Source of the DNA: Daphnia carinata
Lineage: Eukaryota > Arthropoda > Branchiopoda > Diplostraca > Daphniidae
Assembly: GCF_022539665.2 (NCBI RefSeq)
Contig: NC_081336.1
Location: 620,001 to 684,000, forward strand
Length of the DNA: 64,000 nt
Reading direction: 5' to 3'
Every line of letters starts with the position of its first letter. Position 1 is the first letter of the stretch. The notes beneath the pieces are model-generated. The model had not been told where the DNA came from. It was given only the letters and a program-made list of their open reading frames with translations, and made no database searches. This document shows, piece after piece, positions 28,601 to 37,312 of this stretch. Position numbers and translations under genes: made by a program.

Positions 28601-31600
28601 CAATGGAAAAAGTCTTAACTCACCCCTGTGTCGGTTGGTTTGCTTGTCGAACATCAACATGGCGTCTTCGACCTAGAGGTGGGCGGAGAAGACACACACA
28701 CAGACAGACAGACAGACATAAAAAGTCATTAAAATGCCATTTGTGATGAAAGACGAACACAACTCGTTCCCCGGCGCCATTCAAACGTCCAGGGGAAATA
28801 ACTTAAAGAGTCAAACACAATCATACATCTCATAGCGAGAGAGAGCAAAGTTTGTGTGTGCCTCTTTATTTTTTTTTTTGCTTTCATTGTGTTACTCGAG
28901 TCGCGTGCCAACTCATTTGACGTCACACAAAAGGGGTCTAAGAAACCAAGTATTTCAAAAATTCTGTCTCACCCGTCCAAATTGTTCAAAGTAGCCTTTG
29001 ACATCGTCGACCGTCGATGGAGCCGATAATCCGCCAACAAAGATCTTCTTCGTCCTGGTGACCATCTGCACGTAAAACACATCATTAGAATAAACATCAA
29101 TTTTATACCTTTGACATCATTAAATTCGGGGGACTTAACAGAGACAACCCTCCCAATAATGAACACACACACACACGAATAAATCGAAGCCGGAAAAGGC
29201 TTTACGGTTCACATGTGTCCCTCCCCCCCCCCCCCCAAAACATATTGTCCACCACCGTAAAGAGATCGATGGAAGAAAAAGAATGAAAACATTTTCGAAC
29301 CTTGGGGTGAGCTCGGCGAGGGAATGCAACTTTGGGGTCGATCTTCTTGCCATCGAGCTCGTGAGGGGCTGAAGCCAGCACTTTGTCCACTGACGCGGCG
29401 TCGGCGAACGTCACGAACCCGAACCCCCTATTGTTGTTTGTACACAAATGTAAATATAAACGAATCATACGTCGTATTTATATAATCGGCCATCGGAGAA
29501 AAAAAAACACAAAACATCGACAGATGACGCAATGGGACGGGATAGACATGATTCACGCGTGTCACGACATAACTTCAAAAGGTAAAAGACACACAACATC
29601 AAATAAATAGGGACGGACGTACCTGGATCGGCGAGTTGTTGGGTCTTTCATGACCATGACTTCCGTCACATCGCCAAACTTGCTAAAGTATTCGCGTAGA
29701 CCCTCGGCGCTCGTCTGCCAGCTCAGGCCGCCGATAAACATTTTCCTGTGGAAATTTGTTCATTTGCACAAAAAAAAAAAAAAAAAAAAAAAATAAGAGA
29801 TGAGTCACGATTGTACTTGGGTTAAGTTCCGACGAATTGTTATGACTCGTTTTTCTCTTAGTAGGACGACAATCTTCATCCCCTTTTGGGATTTCTGTTT
29901 TCGATTATTTTGACTTATTTCTATTCTTATCTTGGCCAACTCAATTAAGTCGGCAGTAGAATAAAAAAAAAAAAAATGCAGAGATAATTCTTTTTTTTTT
30001 TTTTGTGGGAAATAAGAGAAAGAAAAAAAAAAAAACAGGTCTGAGCTGGAGCCGGAAGGATCCAAGAGGAGGTTCAATCCAGTTATTTTTTTTTTTTTTC
30101 TTTCTGTCTCTCTCTCTCTCTCCTCCCCTCTTTCTATCTCAATCCCCTTATGGCTAATCAGAAATTCCACCCGGAAGGGAGTGCTTTCTACGACGACCAA
30201 TCCAAGCCAATTGAGCGATAATGAATACAACACCCGAAAGAATCTTTCATTAACCATCATCTTTTTTCCTTCCGTTCATTACCCGAAAACCCCGAAACTC
30301 TGACAATAATCATTTCTGCTATCCACCCAACTCTATATCGTCAGCTGTTTGACCAAAACAGACAAACATTACACACAGCTAGAGACAAGCAGAGATTCCA
30401 AAAGTCCAAGGACCTGGCCGACTGATAATGGTGGCCCCCTTCTCAAATAGGATCTTTTATTTTAAACAACGTAGCTTCTAAAAAGAATATTGAAATAGTC
30501 GTTGAGAGAAAGCAAAGTCATCCCTCCTCGCCATCTTATCTCGATCTGTCAATCTCTTTTTTTTTCTCTCTCTCTCTCTCTCTGCTCTGAATATCCAAAC
30601 TTTTTTTTTTCGAAAAAGAGATGGCCCCCCCTTCTCGTGAGTAGGTCACGTGCCTGTGATACTCTTTTTCCAAAATTCTATCTCGTAACCTAGGCCTTTT
30701 GTATTATTTAATACAACTACTTCTACTACCATCTCTCTTTAAAAAAAAAAAAAAAGTCCCGCCGGCGGTTCACAGTTTTCACGGTGCCTTTTTTTTTCTC
30801 TCTCTTTCAGTGAGTGTCGGATGATATCGAAGAAAGCAGGTTTTCCTCCCTCCTATTTTTTTTTTCTCTCCAGAGTTCTCTCATTTCATACACACACACA
30901 CACATGAAATGTGTGTCTGGCGCAAAATGTACGAGAAACCCGCCCTGGCCGTTCTGACCCGGTGTGTTCTACTTCCATTATGGAACACGTGTTTGTGTCG
31001 CTGGAAGACAATCAGAAAAAGCTTTTTTTTTTTTTAATACTTAAAAAGAAATTTGAAACTTTTCTTTGAGAAAAAAAAACTGATTTCGCCACACTATTTT
31101 GAACCCCCTCTTTTTTTTTTTTTTGAAGAATATCTGGGTGGAGTTTCTAACCAAAAAAAAAAAAAAAAAAAAACTTTTATTTTGGGGACAAAAAAAAAAC
31201 GTACCCCCAGGACAGGCAAAGAAGCGGCCATCATCATCTTTTTTCCATCCATCACATGAAAAAAAAAAAAAACCCCTTCTCTATTCGTTTGATAATCTTT
31301 TTTTTTTTCTTTCCTAGAATGTGATTTTCTATGTTTGCCCTAAAGAAAAAAAGAACCTGAGGCTGTATGGAAAAAGTGGTCAGTCCACTACACTTGTGTG
31401 TGTGTGGAACAACTAAAGGCTAGCAAAGAAAGAGAATGTTCCAAAGTTCTCAAAGTTAAAAAAGACAGCCTTGAAGCCCGCGAGTGATACAACCACGAGG
31501 CTACGATAATGCCAGACTTTGAGGAACGAAGTAATGAAATCTACGATTAGAAAAATTCGTGAATGATTCTTACCCAGGATCGTTGGGTACTTCGGTGGTA

Positions 31601-31644
31601 TTATCACCATGTTGCGATTGCGAATGAGCATCCATGTTGTCCAT
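10409..31644 (-). CDS. msi: Musashi-family RNA-binding protein (full-length form, 12 coding exons)
   Basis: Neural/germline translational regulator family that binds UAG-containing sites in mRNA 3' UTRs. Coding exons: 31574-31644, 29623-29745, 29301-29427, 28973-29065, 28624-28672, 25069-25151, 24034-24121, 19248-19280, 18995-19075, 12970-13341, 11362-11609, 10409-10450; they total 1410 bases and give 469 residues in one open frame. RRM1 has RNP2 MFIGGL (residues 26-31) and RNP1 RGFGFVTF (65-72); RRM2 has IFVGGL (115-120) and RGFAFVTF (154-161). The family linker RAHPKMVTRTKK and the post-RRM2 block [11 protein letters not shown] are present, and the protein ends in TNGYH as vertebrate Musashi does. 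The C-terminal half is Ala/Gly/His-rich low complexity with a [15 protein letters not shown] block. Fly Msi and Rbp6 cannot be told apart here. The AG just before the start exon (about 31659) implies a 5' UTR exon further right. Identity is very sure; the exon 10 donor (CAG/GTCAGC) is the weakest joint but fits phase. Confidence 0.92.
10902..10928. repeat. (TG)n microsatellite
   Basis: About thirteen TG units in the intron between musashi exons 11362-11609 and 10409-10450. Confidence 0.95.
12418..12440. repeat. (AC)n microsatellite
   Basis: About eleven AC units in the intron left of musashi exon 10. Confidence 0.95.
12872..13341 (-). CDS. msi: Musashi exon 10 and its read-through end
   Basis: The exon starts at 13341 (CAAAG/GT, phase 1) with [17 protein letters not shown], followed by a run of 13 Gly and a His-rich segment. 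Two outcomes are open. Splicing from the donor at 12969 joins in phase to the exon at 11609 and leads to the TNGYH end. Read-through adds 32 residues and stops at 12872-12874, giving a 405-residue form. The donor GTCAGC is not a strong consensus, so partial read-through is plausible. Confidence 0.6.
13633..13657. repeat. (AC)n microsatellite
   Basis: About twelve AC units in the musashi intron right of exon 10. Confidence 0.95.
16804..16825. repeat. (GT)n microsatellite
   Basis: About eleven GT units in a musashi intron; a (CA)n tract lies nearby at about 16074-16090. Confidence 0.95.
17940..18073 (-). CDS. msi: Musashi alternative terminal exon (short form)
   Basis: A phase-1 acceptor (CATTAG/GC) at 18073 joins exactly to the phase-1 donor of the exon at 18995-19075. 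The exon adds 43 residues beginning [12 protein letters not shown], with a His/Gly/Pro stretch, and stops at 17940-17942. The resulting protein would have 293 residues and lack the 10-13 kb exons. No donor is evident inside it, so it looks like an alternative last exon, exclusive of the distal ones. Downstream is A/T-rich sequence. Confidence 0.6.
19281..22927 (-). other. Musashi intron segment with ACTA-type (UAGU on the transcript) motif cluster
   Basis: Lies between the end of the long alternative exon and exon 19248-19280. It is homopolymer-rich. From 21237 to 21573 the plus strand carries seven matches to ACT-A(1-3)-[CT], i.e. [GA]U(1-3)AGU on the musashi transcript, the published Musashi recognition pattern. 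No coding exon is seen. Confidence 0.5.
22801..22820. repeat. (TG)n microsatellite
   Basis: Ten TG units, just downstream (in the musashi sense) of the stop of the long alternative exon. Confidence 0.95.
22928..24121 (-). CDS. msi: Musashi alternative long C-terminal exon (read-through of exon 7)
   Basis: Exon 7 starts at 24121 with [12 protein letters not shown]. If the donor at 24033 (TACG/GTGAGT) is not used, the frame stays open for 397 codons to a stop at 22928-22930. Joined to the six upstream exons this predicts 579 residues. The tail is strongly biased: poly-Ala and poly-Gly tracts, two His clusters, Gln-rich stretches and an Asn/Ser run near the end. The GC content is far above that of the surrounding introns. 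An open frame this long with such amino-acid bias argues for real coding use rather than chance, but use of this end as a transcript terminus is inferred. A simpler alternative is that it is a retained intron that is rarely translated. Confidence 0.6.
   Translation of the reverse strand: MECKKAQPKEVMLPVNAARGRAATLRAGYGELLLLSAAAACSASAGNAVPGLAAAAAAAAAAAASSSVPSVATAGGGSGGGGGGGGGAGGGGGGVSGMAGLGQLVVPSLSSPTGLHHGHNHSASAAIHSHILNNPALSSAALQLQHQSQSSASASAHHHHHHHLHHGHQRGGGAGAGGGAVGGGQSPGKAAAAGLSAAAAALLGNGLVSYRYAPYSIPASSNSVHSSSSLSSAQAQVQAAQQQQAQAVAAQAAANEALAASMAGLAGHHHHHHMPAALHAHNFSGLYAHPLFAAQAAAAAAAAAGHNHPTHATMQDVMAAHHHHAAAVQAAVNQANKQRVAQATHGFLNNNNNNNSNSNNNATATVVHAGGGVSQNGELNLSSFAGLEGFYPVPVGL
24775..24802. 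repeat. (CT)n microsatellite
   Basis: About thirteen CT units in the musashi intron between exons 25069-25151 and 24034-24121. On the sense strand it reads (AG)n. Confidence 0.95.
25152..28623 (-). other. Musashi intron within RRM2, 3.5 kb
   Basis: It splits the RNP1 motif of RRM2 between Arg154 and Phe156 (donor after AGG G, acceptor before GT). It contains poly(A)/poly(T) and poly(C) runs and no supportable gene. Confidence 0.75.
28571..28594. repeat. (GA)n microsatellite
   Basis: Twelve GA units 30 bases past the donor of musashi exon 28624-28672. On the transcript this is a (CU)n tract near the splice site. Confidence 0.95.
29746..31573 (-). other. Musashi first coding intron, 1.8 kb
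   Basis: Separates the 71-base start exon from RRM1. It holds (TC)n near 30107 and 30565 and several poly(A)/poly(T) runs. No gene seen. Confidence 0.75.
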
Positions 31645-33330
31645 TTTGATTGATATCCTGCAAAACCACAAAACGAAGGGAGATGTAATGAAATTGGCCA
31701 ACTTATAAAATCAAATGTCTTGTTTTCTCACTTTTTGTGTGTTGAAATAAATGTTAAGTATGGCCACGTCGGTTAAGTAATTGAATTCCTATTCACGGCA
31801 CCTTGCCCGGTCCAAAGTTACACGAGGTCGATGACTAGAAACAAAAAAAAAAAAGACAGAAAAAATTAAATTTCAATCATCATCATGAAATGATTTTTTT
31901 CACATTGATCGATCGCCACGTGATACATAAAAATGATCAGATAAAACAAGTGTGGTCAGAGATGGTTTGTAAAAATCGAATCAATACCTCGGGTTTTTAG
32001 AAGATCCTCTTTTCTTTTTTTTTCAACAAAAAAGATGACCAACACGCGATTTCTATTTCGTTCTTCGTGTTCCAATGAGAGAAGAGTCGAAAAGGAATAA
32101 AAACTGACCCGAGTTTATGTGTGTGTCTCGGATTACAGTCAAGAGATGGATAGGGGAGAGAGACGCCGGGAGGAAGAAAAATCAAGAGAAGGAAATTGAA
32201 TGAAGAATGGGTCGCCTCTATGTCTTCTACAGTTTCGATTAGAAAAAAAAAAACAAAACAGCAGCGAAAACGGAAGTCGAAAAGAAGGGGGGAGAGAACT
32301 GTTTTGTTATTTTGTGAAAGAGAACGAACGAACGACGACGACGGTGTGGAGGAGCAAAAAAAAAAAAAACTCGAGAGATGTGGGGAGAATTGACTTGTAT
32401 ACACACTCACTCTCTCACAGACACTCACTCAAACACACACTTTGGGATGATTTTTCTTTTTTTAATCTTGGGGATACTATGATTAATGATTAAAAACTGC
32501 TGCTGATCAAAACTCTGCTCTTTAAAGATTAATATTTTAAATACAGCTCACTGATTCCTACACTGAACAACTAAAAAAACTGCGGAACAACCCGGAGAAC
32601 CTCCGGCCTGTTTCTGTTCGCAACGCGCGATGGCACTTTACACACTGCGGGGCAGGCAGCCATTGCTAACGCCTATACTCTAGTCTATTTCTCTCGTGTC
32701 CTGTAACCCAGGGCTTCTTCTCGCCCCTTCTTTCTTTACCCACCCTCTTGCCTTTTTGCTCAGCACTGGCGCGATTCCCGCGCCATCTGACGCTCCCCGT
32801 TACAACTACGCGACCCTCTCAAGTGTCTAACGTCACCATACACTGTTCGATTCAACACCGCAAACTCTGAAAATTTAAAATTCGTGAAAAGCGTTATGTT
32901 ATGCCAACTTCCTAAAGCACTTTCTAAAAAAAAAAAAAAAAAAAAAAAAACTGGGAAAAAGTGTTACGAATAGTAAAAGTTTTACACAAATGTCGCGTTT
33001 TGGAGTGTTCGTATATGGGAAAAGACCTACTTATATCTATTTTTTTTTTTATCGGCAAATGCAACCGAGCCGGCTGTGCGTCGTTGCGGTTTACCGTGGA
33101 AAATAACAGATGGCCTTGACCCGATTGTGCCATCATTTTCTCGGCCGGCCATGGGGAGCTTAAAGGTTACTCTCTCGAGTCCCGACTCGCTTTCGTCGGA
33201 ACGATCACCATGTTTATTCATTCCCCGGACGTCTAAACCAGTGGATGGTCACTAAGATAGTACCTCCTTTATCACAGGCTTCGAAAAGGTGGACATTTTG
33301 TGGAAGATTACAATCAAAAACAGACAAAAT
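31645..33330. promoter_or_regulatory. Divergent upstream region of musashi and PEX10
   Basis: Contains the musashi 5' UTR (an acceptor CAG ends at about 31659, so at least one upstream UTR exon is expected) and the PEX10 promoter. The homopolymer-rich landscape ends here. A 64-codon minus-strand frame at 33027-33221 (MNKHGDRSDESES...) has ordinary composition but no recognised similarity. Exact transcription starts cannot be read. Confidence 0.4.
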
Positions 33331-34516
33331 ATGTCCGTGTTCGTAGAAGCCAATCCACCCGAGATCCTTCGAGCCTCCCAAAAGGACGAATCTTACATCA
33401 ACACTATTAAGAGCGAATTGGCTGATATTGTGCAACGTCTTTTCGGTAAACAGCAAACGTCAAGATTTTTTTTTTCTAGTGGGAATTCCATCAGTGACCT
33501 TCTCATTTGTTTACAAACTTGTTACTGATCAAACAGGGAACCAGACATGGTTGAAGGTCCAGTGGCTGTCAGACCTCTCCTGTGTCTTCCTCTACTACAC
33601 CTTGACCACATTACTTGACAATCAAACCCTTGGAGAGGAGTATGTAGGCCTCATCCAAGTCGACTCTACATTAAGGGCCCTTCCCTCTAAACTGGTAATT
33701 CTCTGTATCTTTGAGGTATTCTTGGTCACTAACAACATTCTTATGTATTTACAGACAAGGCTAACAGCCATAGCCCTGCAAGTATTAGGGCCACGGCTGT
33801 TCAGTCAAGTCATAAAAAAACTGGACACCTGGCTTAGAAATCCAGAACACATTCCAGACTTAGCACCAAAAGCCAGAGATTACATATTGCTACTGATAGA
33901 ACTGGTTCAAAGTAGCAATTTCTGGGTTGGAAGGCTTAACTTGGTGCTTTTTTACATGTACGGGAAATACTACAGGCTTTCACAAAGAATGGCCAACATT
34001 CATTACGTAATACTTGAGGGTAGTTGAAAGGGGCCAGTTTCAATATAATAATATTCTATTCATAGGTTTTTACAACAGACTACCTGAAGACAGAGAATTA
34101 TAATCCGACATTCAAACTCATTGGGCAAATGGCCCTCACCCACCTCGCCCTGCTTTTATTAATGAATACAGTTACCAAATGGAAAAATACCTCTACTATA
34201 CAACAATCCAGTGCAATTACGGTAAAGGTCACATTTCAATCTCTCTTTTTCACCTTACAAAAATTAAAACCTATAAAATGCTGTCTTACTATAGACGGTG
34301 GACAGTTCAAATGAAAAGTTTGGCAGTGCAACATCCTCAACTGTGGCAAAATGCTCTCTATGCTGGGATTCCCGCAAAAATACTGCCTGCACACCATGTG
34401 GGCACCTCTTTTGCTGGCACTGTATTTTGCAATGGTTGCAAACCAAGCATGAGTGTCCTCTTTGCAGAGAAAGTGTGCAACCTTCAAGAATTGTGCCATT
34501 GTTGAATTATGAATGA
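33331..34516 (+). CDS. Pex10: Peroxisome biogenesis factor 10 (RING-type E3 ubiquitin ligase)
   Basis: PEX10, with PEX2 and PEX12, forms the peroxisomal membrane ubiquitin ligase that ubiquitinates the import receptor PEX5 for recycling. Five exons: 33331-33445, 33537-33694, 33755-34006, 34066-34221, 34295-34516; 903 bases, 300 residues, close to the family's 320-330. The N-terminal part has the Pex2/Pex12 domain with hydrophobic segments (around residues 55-65 and 195-210) and the conserved GRLNLVLFYMYGKYY block. The C-terminal C3HC4 RING has C247, C250, C262, H264, C267, C270, C281 and C284, all present (CTPCGHLFCWHCILQW). The start is the first ATG of the frame and opens MSVFVEANPPEILRASQKDE, typical of the family. 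Divergent from musashi. Confidence 0.95.
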
Positions 34517-35314
34517 TCTATGTCAGACCACAAAAACTTATTGAAATTTGTGAACAAATTTCCAGTATGTTGAATATACCAAACTTATGTGTGTTTTTAC
34601 AGAAGCCATGTCTCAAGAATTGACTCTACATGCACACGATTTGACTATTAACCATATGGTACAACTTGCCCTACGTTCGATTTCATCAAATGCAAATGAA
34701 TAGAGTAATATGTAAAAATCTAACCTGAAATTATCAGAAGATTGAAATATCTTGCAATACCCGCGTCAGCTAGATAAACACGTTGATGTTTCACACCTTG
34801 GAAGCATTTTCTTGAATTGTCACGTGCTTGAAGAGAAGGCGCACTGCCACTTTTGAGTATTATTGAATTAGTGGCGGCCAACGGGAAAAGACGTCGACAC
34901 CTAGCGGCTGTGCAAAAAATTACTTGAAAAGACTTTAGTCAAAGATTTAAAGTTACATTTGGAATGCATAACTTTCGCCGGATGTCAAGCTTGTGTTAAG
35001 GAAAACACTATCATAAAGACTTGGTACATGTTGTCTTTTCTTCCAATAATAGCGGTACAATAGTGACCTGGAAAAGGACGGATGAGAAAAGAATGTTCCA
35101 AACGACTGAACATTAGGGCGTCTCTTTCCCGAAACAACTAGAGGAAGTTCGACATTAGAACCAGGGGAGAAAGTTGAGATCCCTTTTTTTTCTCTTTCAG
35201 CTTTTGGAGTATGTAACTGAGACTTCTAGAAGCGCAAGGGTTCAGTATCTCATCTCTGTGGCAAACGATTCATACCGGTTTCATTGGACCATTAGTTTTC
35301 AGTTTATTCAAACC
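34517..35314. other. PEX10 3' region and spaetzle-like 5' region
   Basis: No gene in it. An acceptor (CTTTCAG) at about 35200 opens a segment that stays in frame with the next gene's ATG. It is most likely the 5' UTR exon of that gene. Confidence 0.5.
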
Positions 35315-36368
35315 ATGGAGCCACCGGTTTGGTTTCTTCTCTTGGTCATCTTTCCACATATGTTTCATCAGCAGAATTTGACAGGTACTCCCGTACAAAA
35401 CTTTCGATTTTATCTCCAAGCGTATATGGTAAAACGCGTCGATCGCACCTTGTAGAAAGCCAAAATGATGACGGTGACCAAGCACAAACGAGAATCCTCA
35501 ACCGGAAACCTAATCGATATCCTTCTAAAGACTACAAGGATTACCAATCTCTTTACCGACCACCATGCTTTGACGTGGCCTGCGCTGTCGACGAATCTTA
35601 TCCAATGTACAGACTTCAAATTAAATTGTGAAGAAAACAATCTCACATATTTACCCACTCGCTTTTAATATGCAGAGATTTTGTGGCTTCAGTTGTGGCC
35701 AGTCACTTGCCACTGGTTGAGCAGTTGCATTCCATGTTGTACCGCTACCCAGCAGAGAAGTTGATCCTGATCGAAAACACAACAGATTCATACAGGTAGA
35801 TCACCTGCACTAGGTTACTAGAACATTTTTCTGCCAAAATGTTAACTTACCTTCCAAAATCAAAGACTTAAAGGGAATTTCGCGTGCGAGTCGGATGTTG
35901 TTTGGCTGAAAGTGGGCTGGGCTCACGACGTCACGGGCCGGAACCTCTTGGTCGTAAACACGCCTCGCTTCCCTCAGATTCAGCGTCTGGAAACGTGCAG
36001 GTACATCATGTCGTTGGAGCAACCAAAGGCTGTCAACCCTGAAAAAGAAAAAAGTAAAAGATTATCTCGTTGACAACGTATTTCTTTTTTCCATCTTTAG
36101 GTACGCAGATAAACACTGCGAGTACTTGCCACCCTGTTACCGATCCAGGTAGGACATATATATGCACAGACGAATGATTCTATTAAAGCCAATATGCACA
36201 CTTAATCATTATTTTCACATCTGTGATTTTCCAAGGTGTCAACAAAGATACAGTCACAAGCATCTGATAGTCATCGATCCAGCCAAATTGAGTGTTGGAC
36301 CCTACGTCGACATTTTACCACTGCCATCATCCTGCTCTTGTTTTGTCGAAAATTTCGTCTACTTTTAA
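35315..36368 (+). CDS. Spaetzle-like cystine-knot cytokine precursor
   Basis: Secreted ligand of the Spaetzle/neurotrophin-like family; family members activate Toll receptors after proteolytic release of the knot. Six exons: 35315-35384, 35456-35627, 35676-35795, 35866-36000, 36101-36148, 36236-36368; 678 bases, 225 residues. A signal peptide (MEPPVWFLLLVIFPHMFHQQ) precedes a Tyr/Lys/Arg-rich pro-segment with a Cys pair. The knot begins near residue 125. Seven cysteines follow the family spacing: C128, C165 (RLETC), C172, C178, C183 (YRSRCQQRYSH), C215 and C217 (SSCSC). Acceptor 35866 rather than 35872 was chosen because only it keeps frame. The start was chosen for its signal peptide; the frame is open further upstream. 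No clear RxxR furin site precedes the knot. Which Spz paralog this is cannot be assigned by eye. Confidence 0.88.
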
Positions 36369-37312
36369 ACGGGCATTTTCATTTTAGCGAGTACAGTGAA
36401 TGTTTATTTTATTATTATCATATACCTGTGATGGTTAAAAAAAAACTAAATTTACCACGGCTTTTACAAACAAGAAACAAAGAAGGAAAATTAATCACGT
36501 GGGGCAATGAATCGAAACGAATAGTTCGATACTATCTAGTGCAGGGCAACGACAGCCATTGTTTTACAAATGCTTTGGTATTATGTACAGGCAATGTAGC
36601 GTGCTCGCAGTTAAGTTGTATACAAACACAATCAAAATGATGAACGTGAAGGGCAAAAGAAAAATGAGGTCAAAATTAACCAAATATTAATAATACTTCC
36701 TTTCCACATCATGCTATTTGGTTTCGTTTTTCAAGCTGCCTTCGTGTCATTAGCAGTAGTGGCTTTCAAGGCAATTGTAGTCTGCTTCGAAAGTGTTTGG
36801 GGGTAAGTTTCTAAGAAATTATTCTAGCTGCAGGATTTTTTGACATTCGAGTTTGCTGGCTCGCTTACTTAAGTTTTTAAATTACTGTACAATCCTCTAA
36901 CGATGTGCATCAGTAATATAATGGCGCAAGCGATGGCTGCTTCTACGGTAACAAGGTGCAGTGTGCTTTCACAATGACCAGCGTTGTCATTATCATTTGA
37001 TTTTCCTTTTTTTCTTGCCTGATTGAAGGGAAAGTAAAAAAATATCTTTTGTTAAATATAGTTAGCTGCAAACGTTATTGTTGCCCATTCGCGATTAGGA
37101 ACGTAAACGTCAGAATAAAAATAATAATAATAAATGGTACTTTTTATCGAAAAAAAATCTAAATCGTAAATAAAGGCTTTGCTTTTTTTTTGTGACGTTG
37201 GTGGTTGATGCCTAGTCTAGGTGAATTTTGCTAACGGCACTTTCAGTAAATCCTCTGAATTCAGAATGTCGGTTGTCGGAAGAGTTATGCAAAAAAACAT
37301 GTTTCAGCTTTC
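36369..37312. other. Gap between spaetzle-like and SLC12A8-like genes
   Basis: The two genes converge here, so this holds both 3' UTRs. A/T-rich, no supportable frame. Confidence 0.6.

Noticed and set aside
35866-36000. Acceptor six bases downstream (before GGAATTTC) for the spaetzle knot exon
   Set aside because: It shifts the frame and destroys the Cys pattern; the acceptor before ACTTAAAGGG keeps both.
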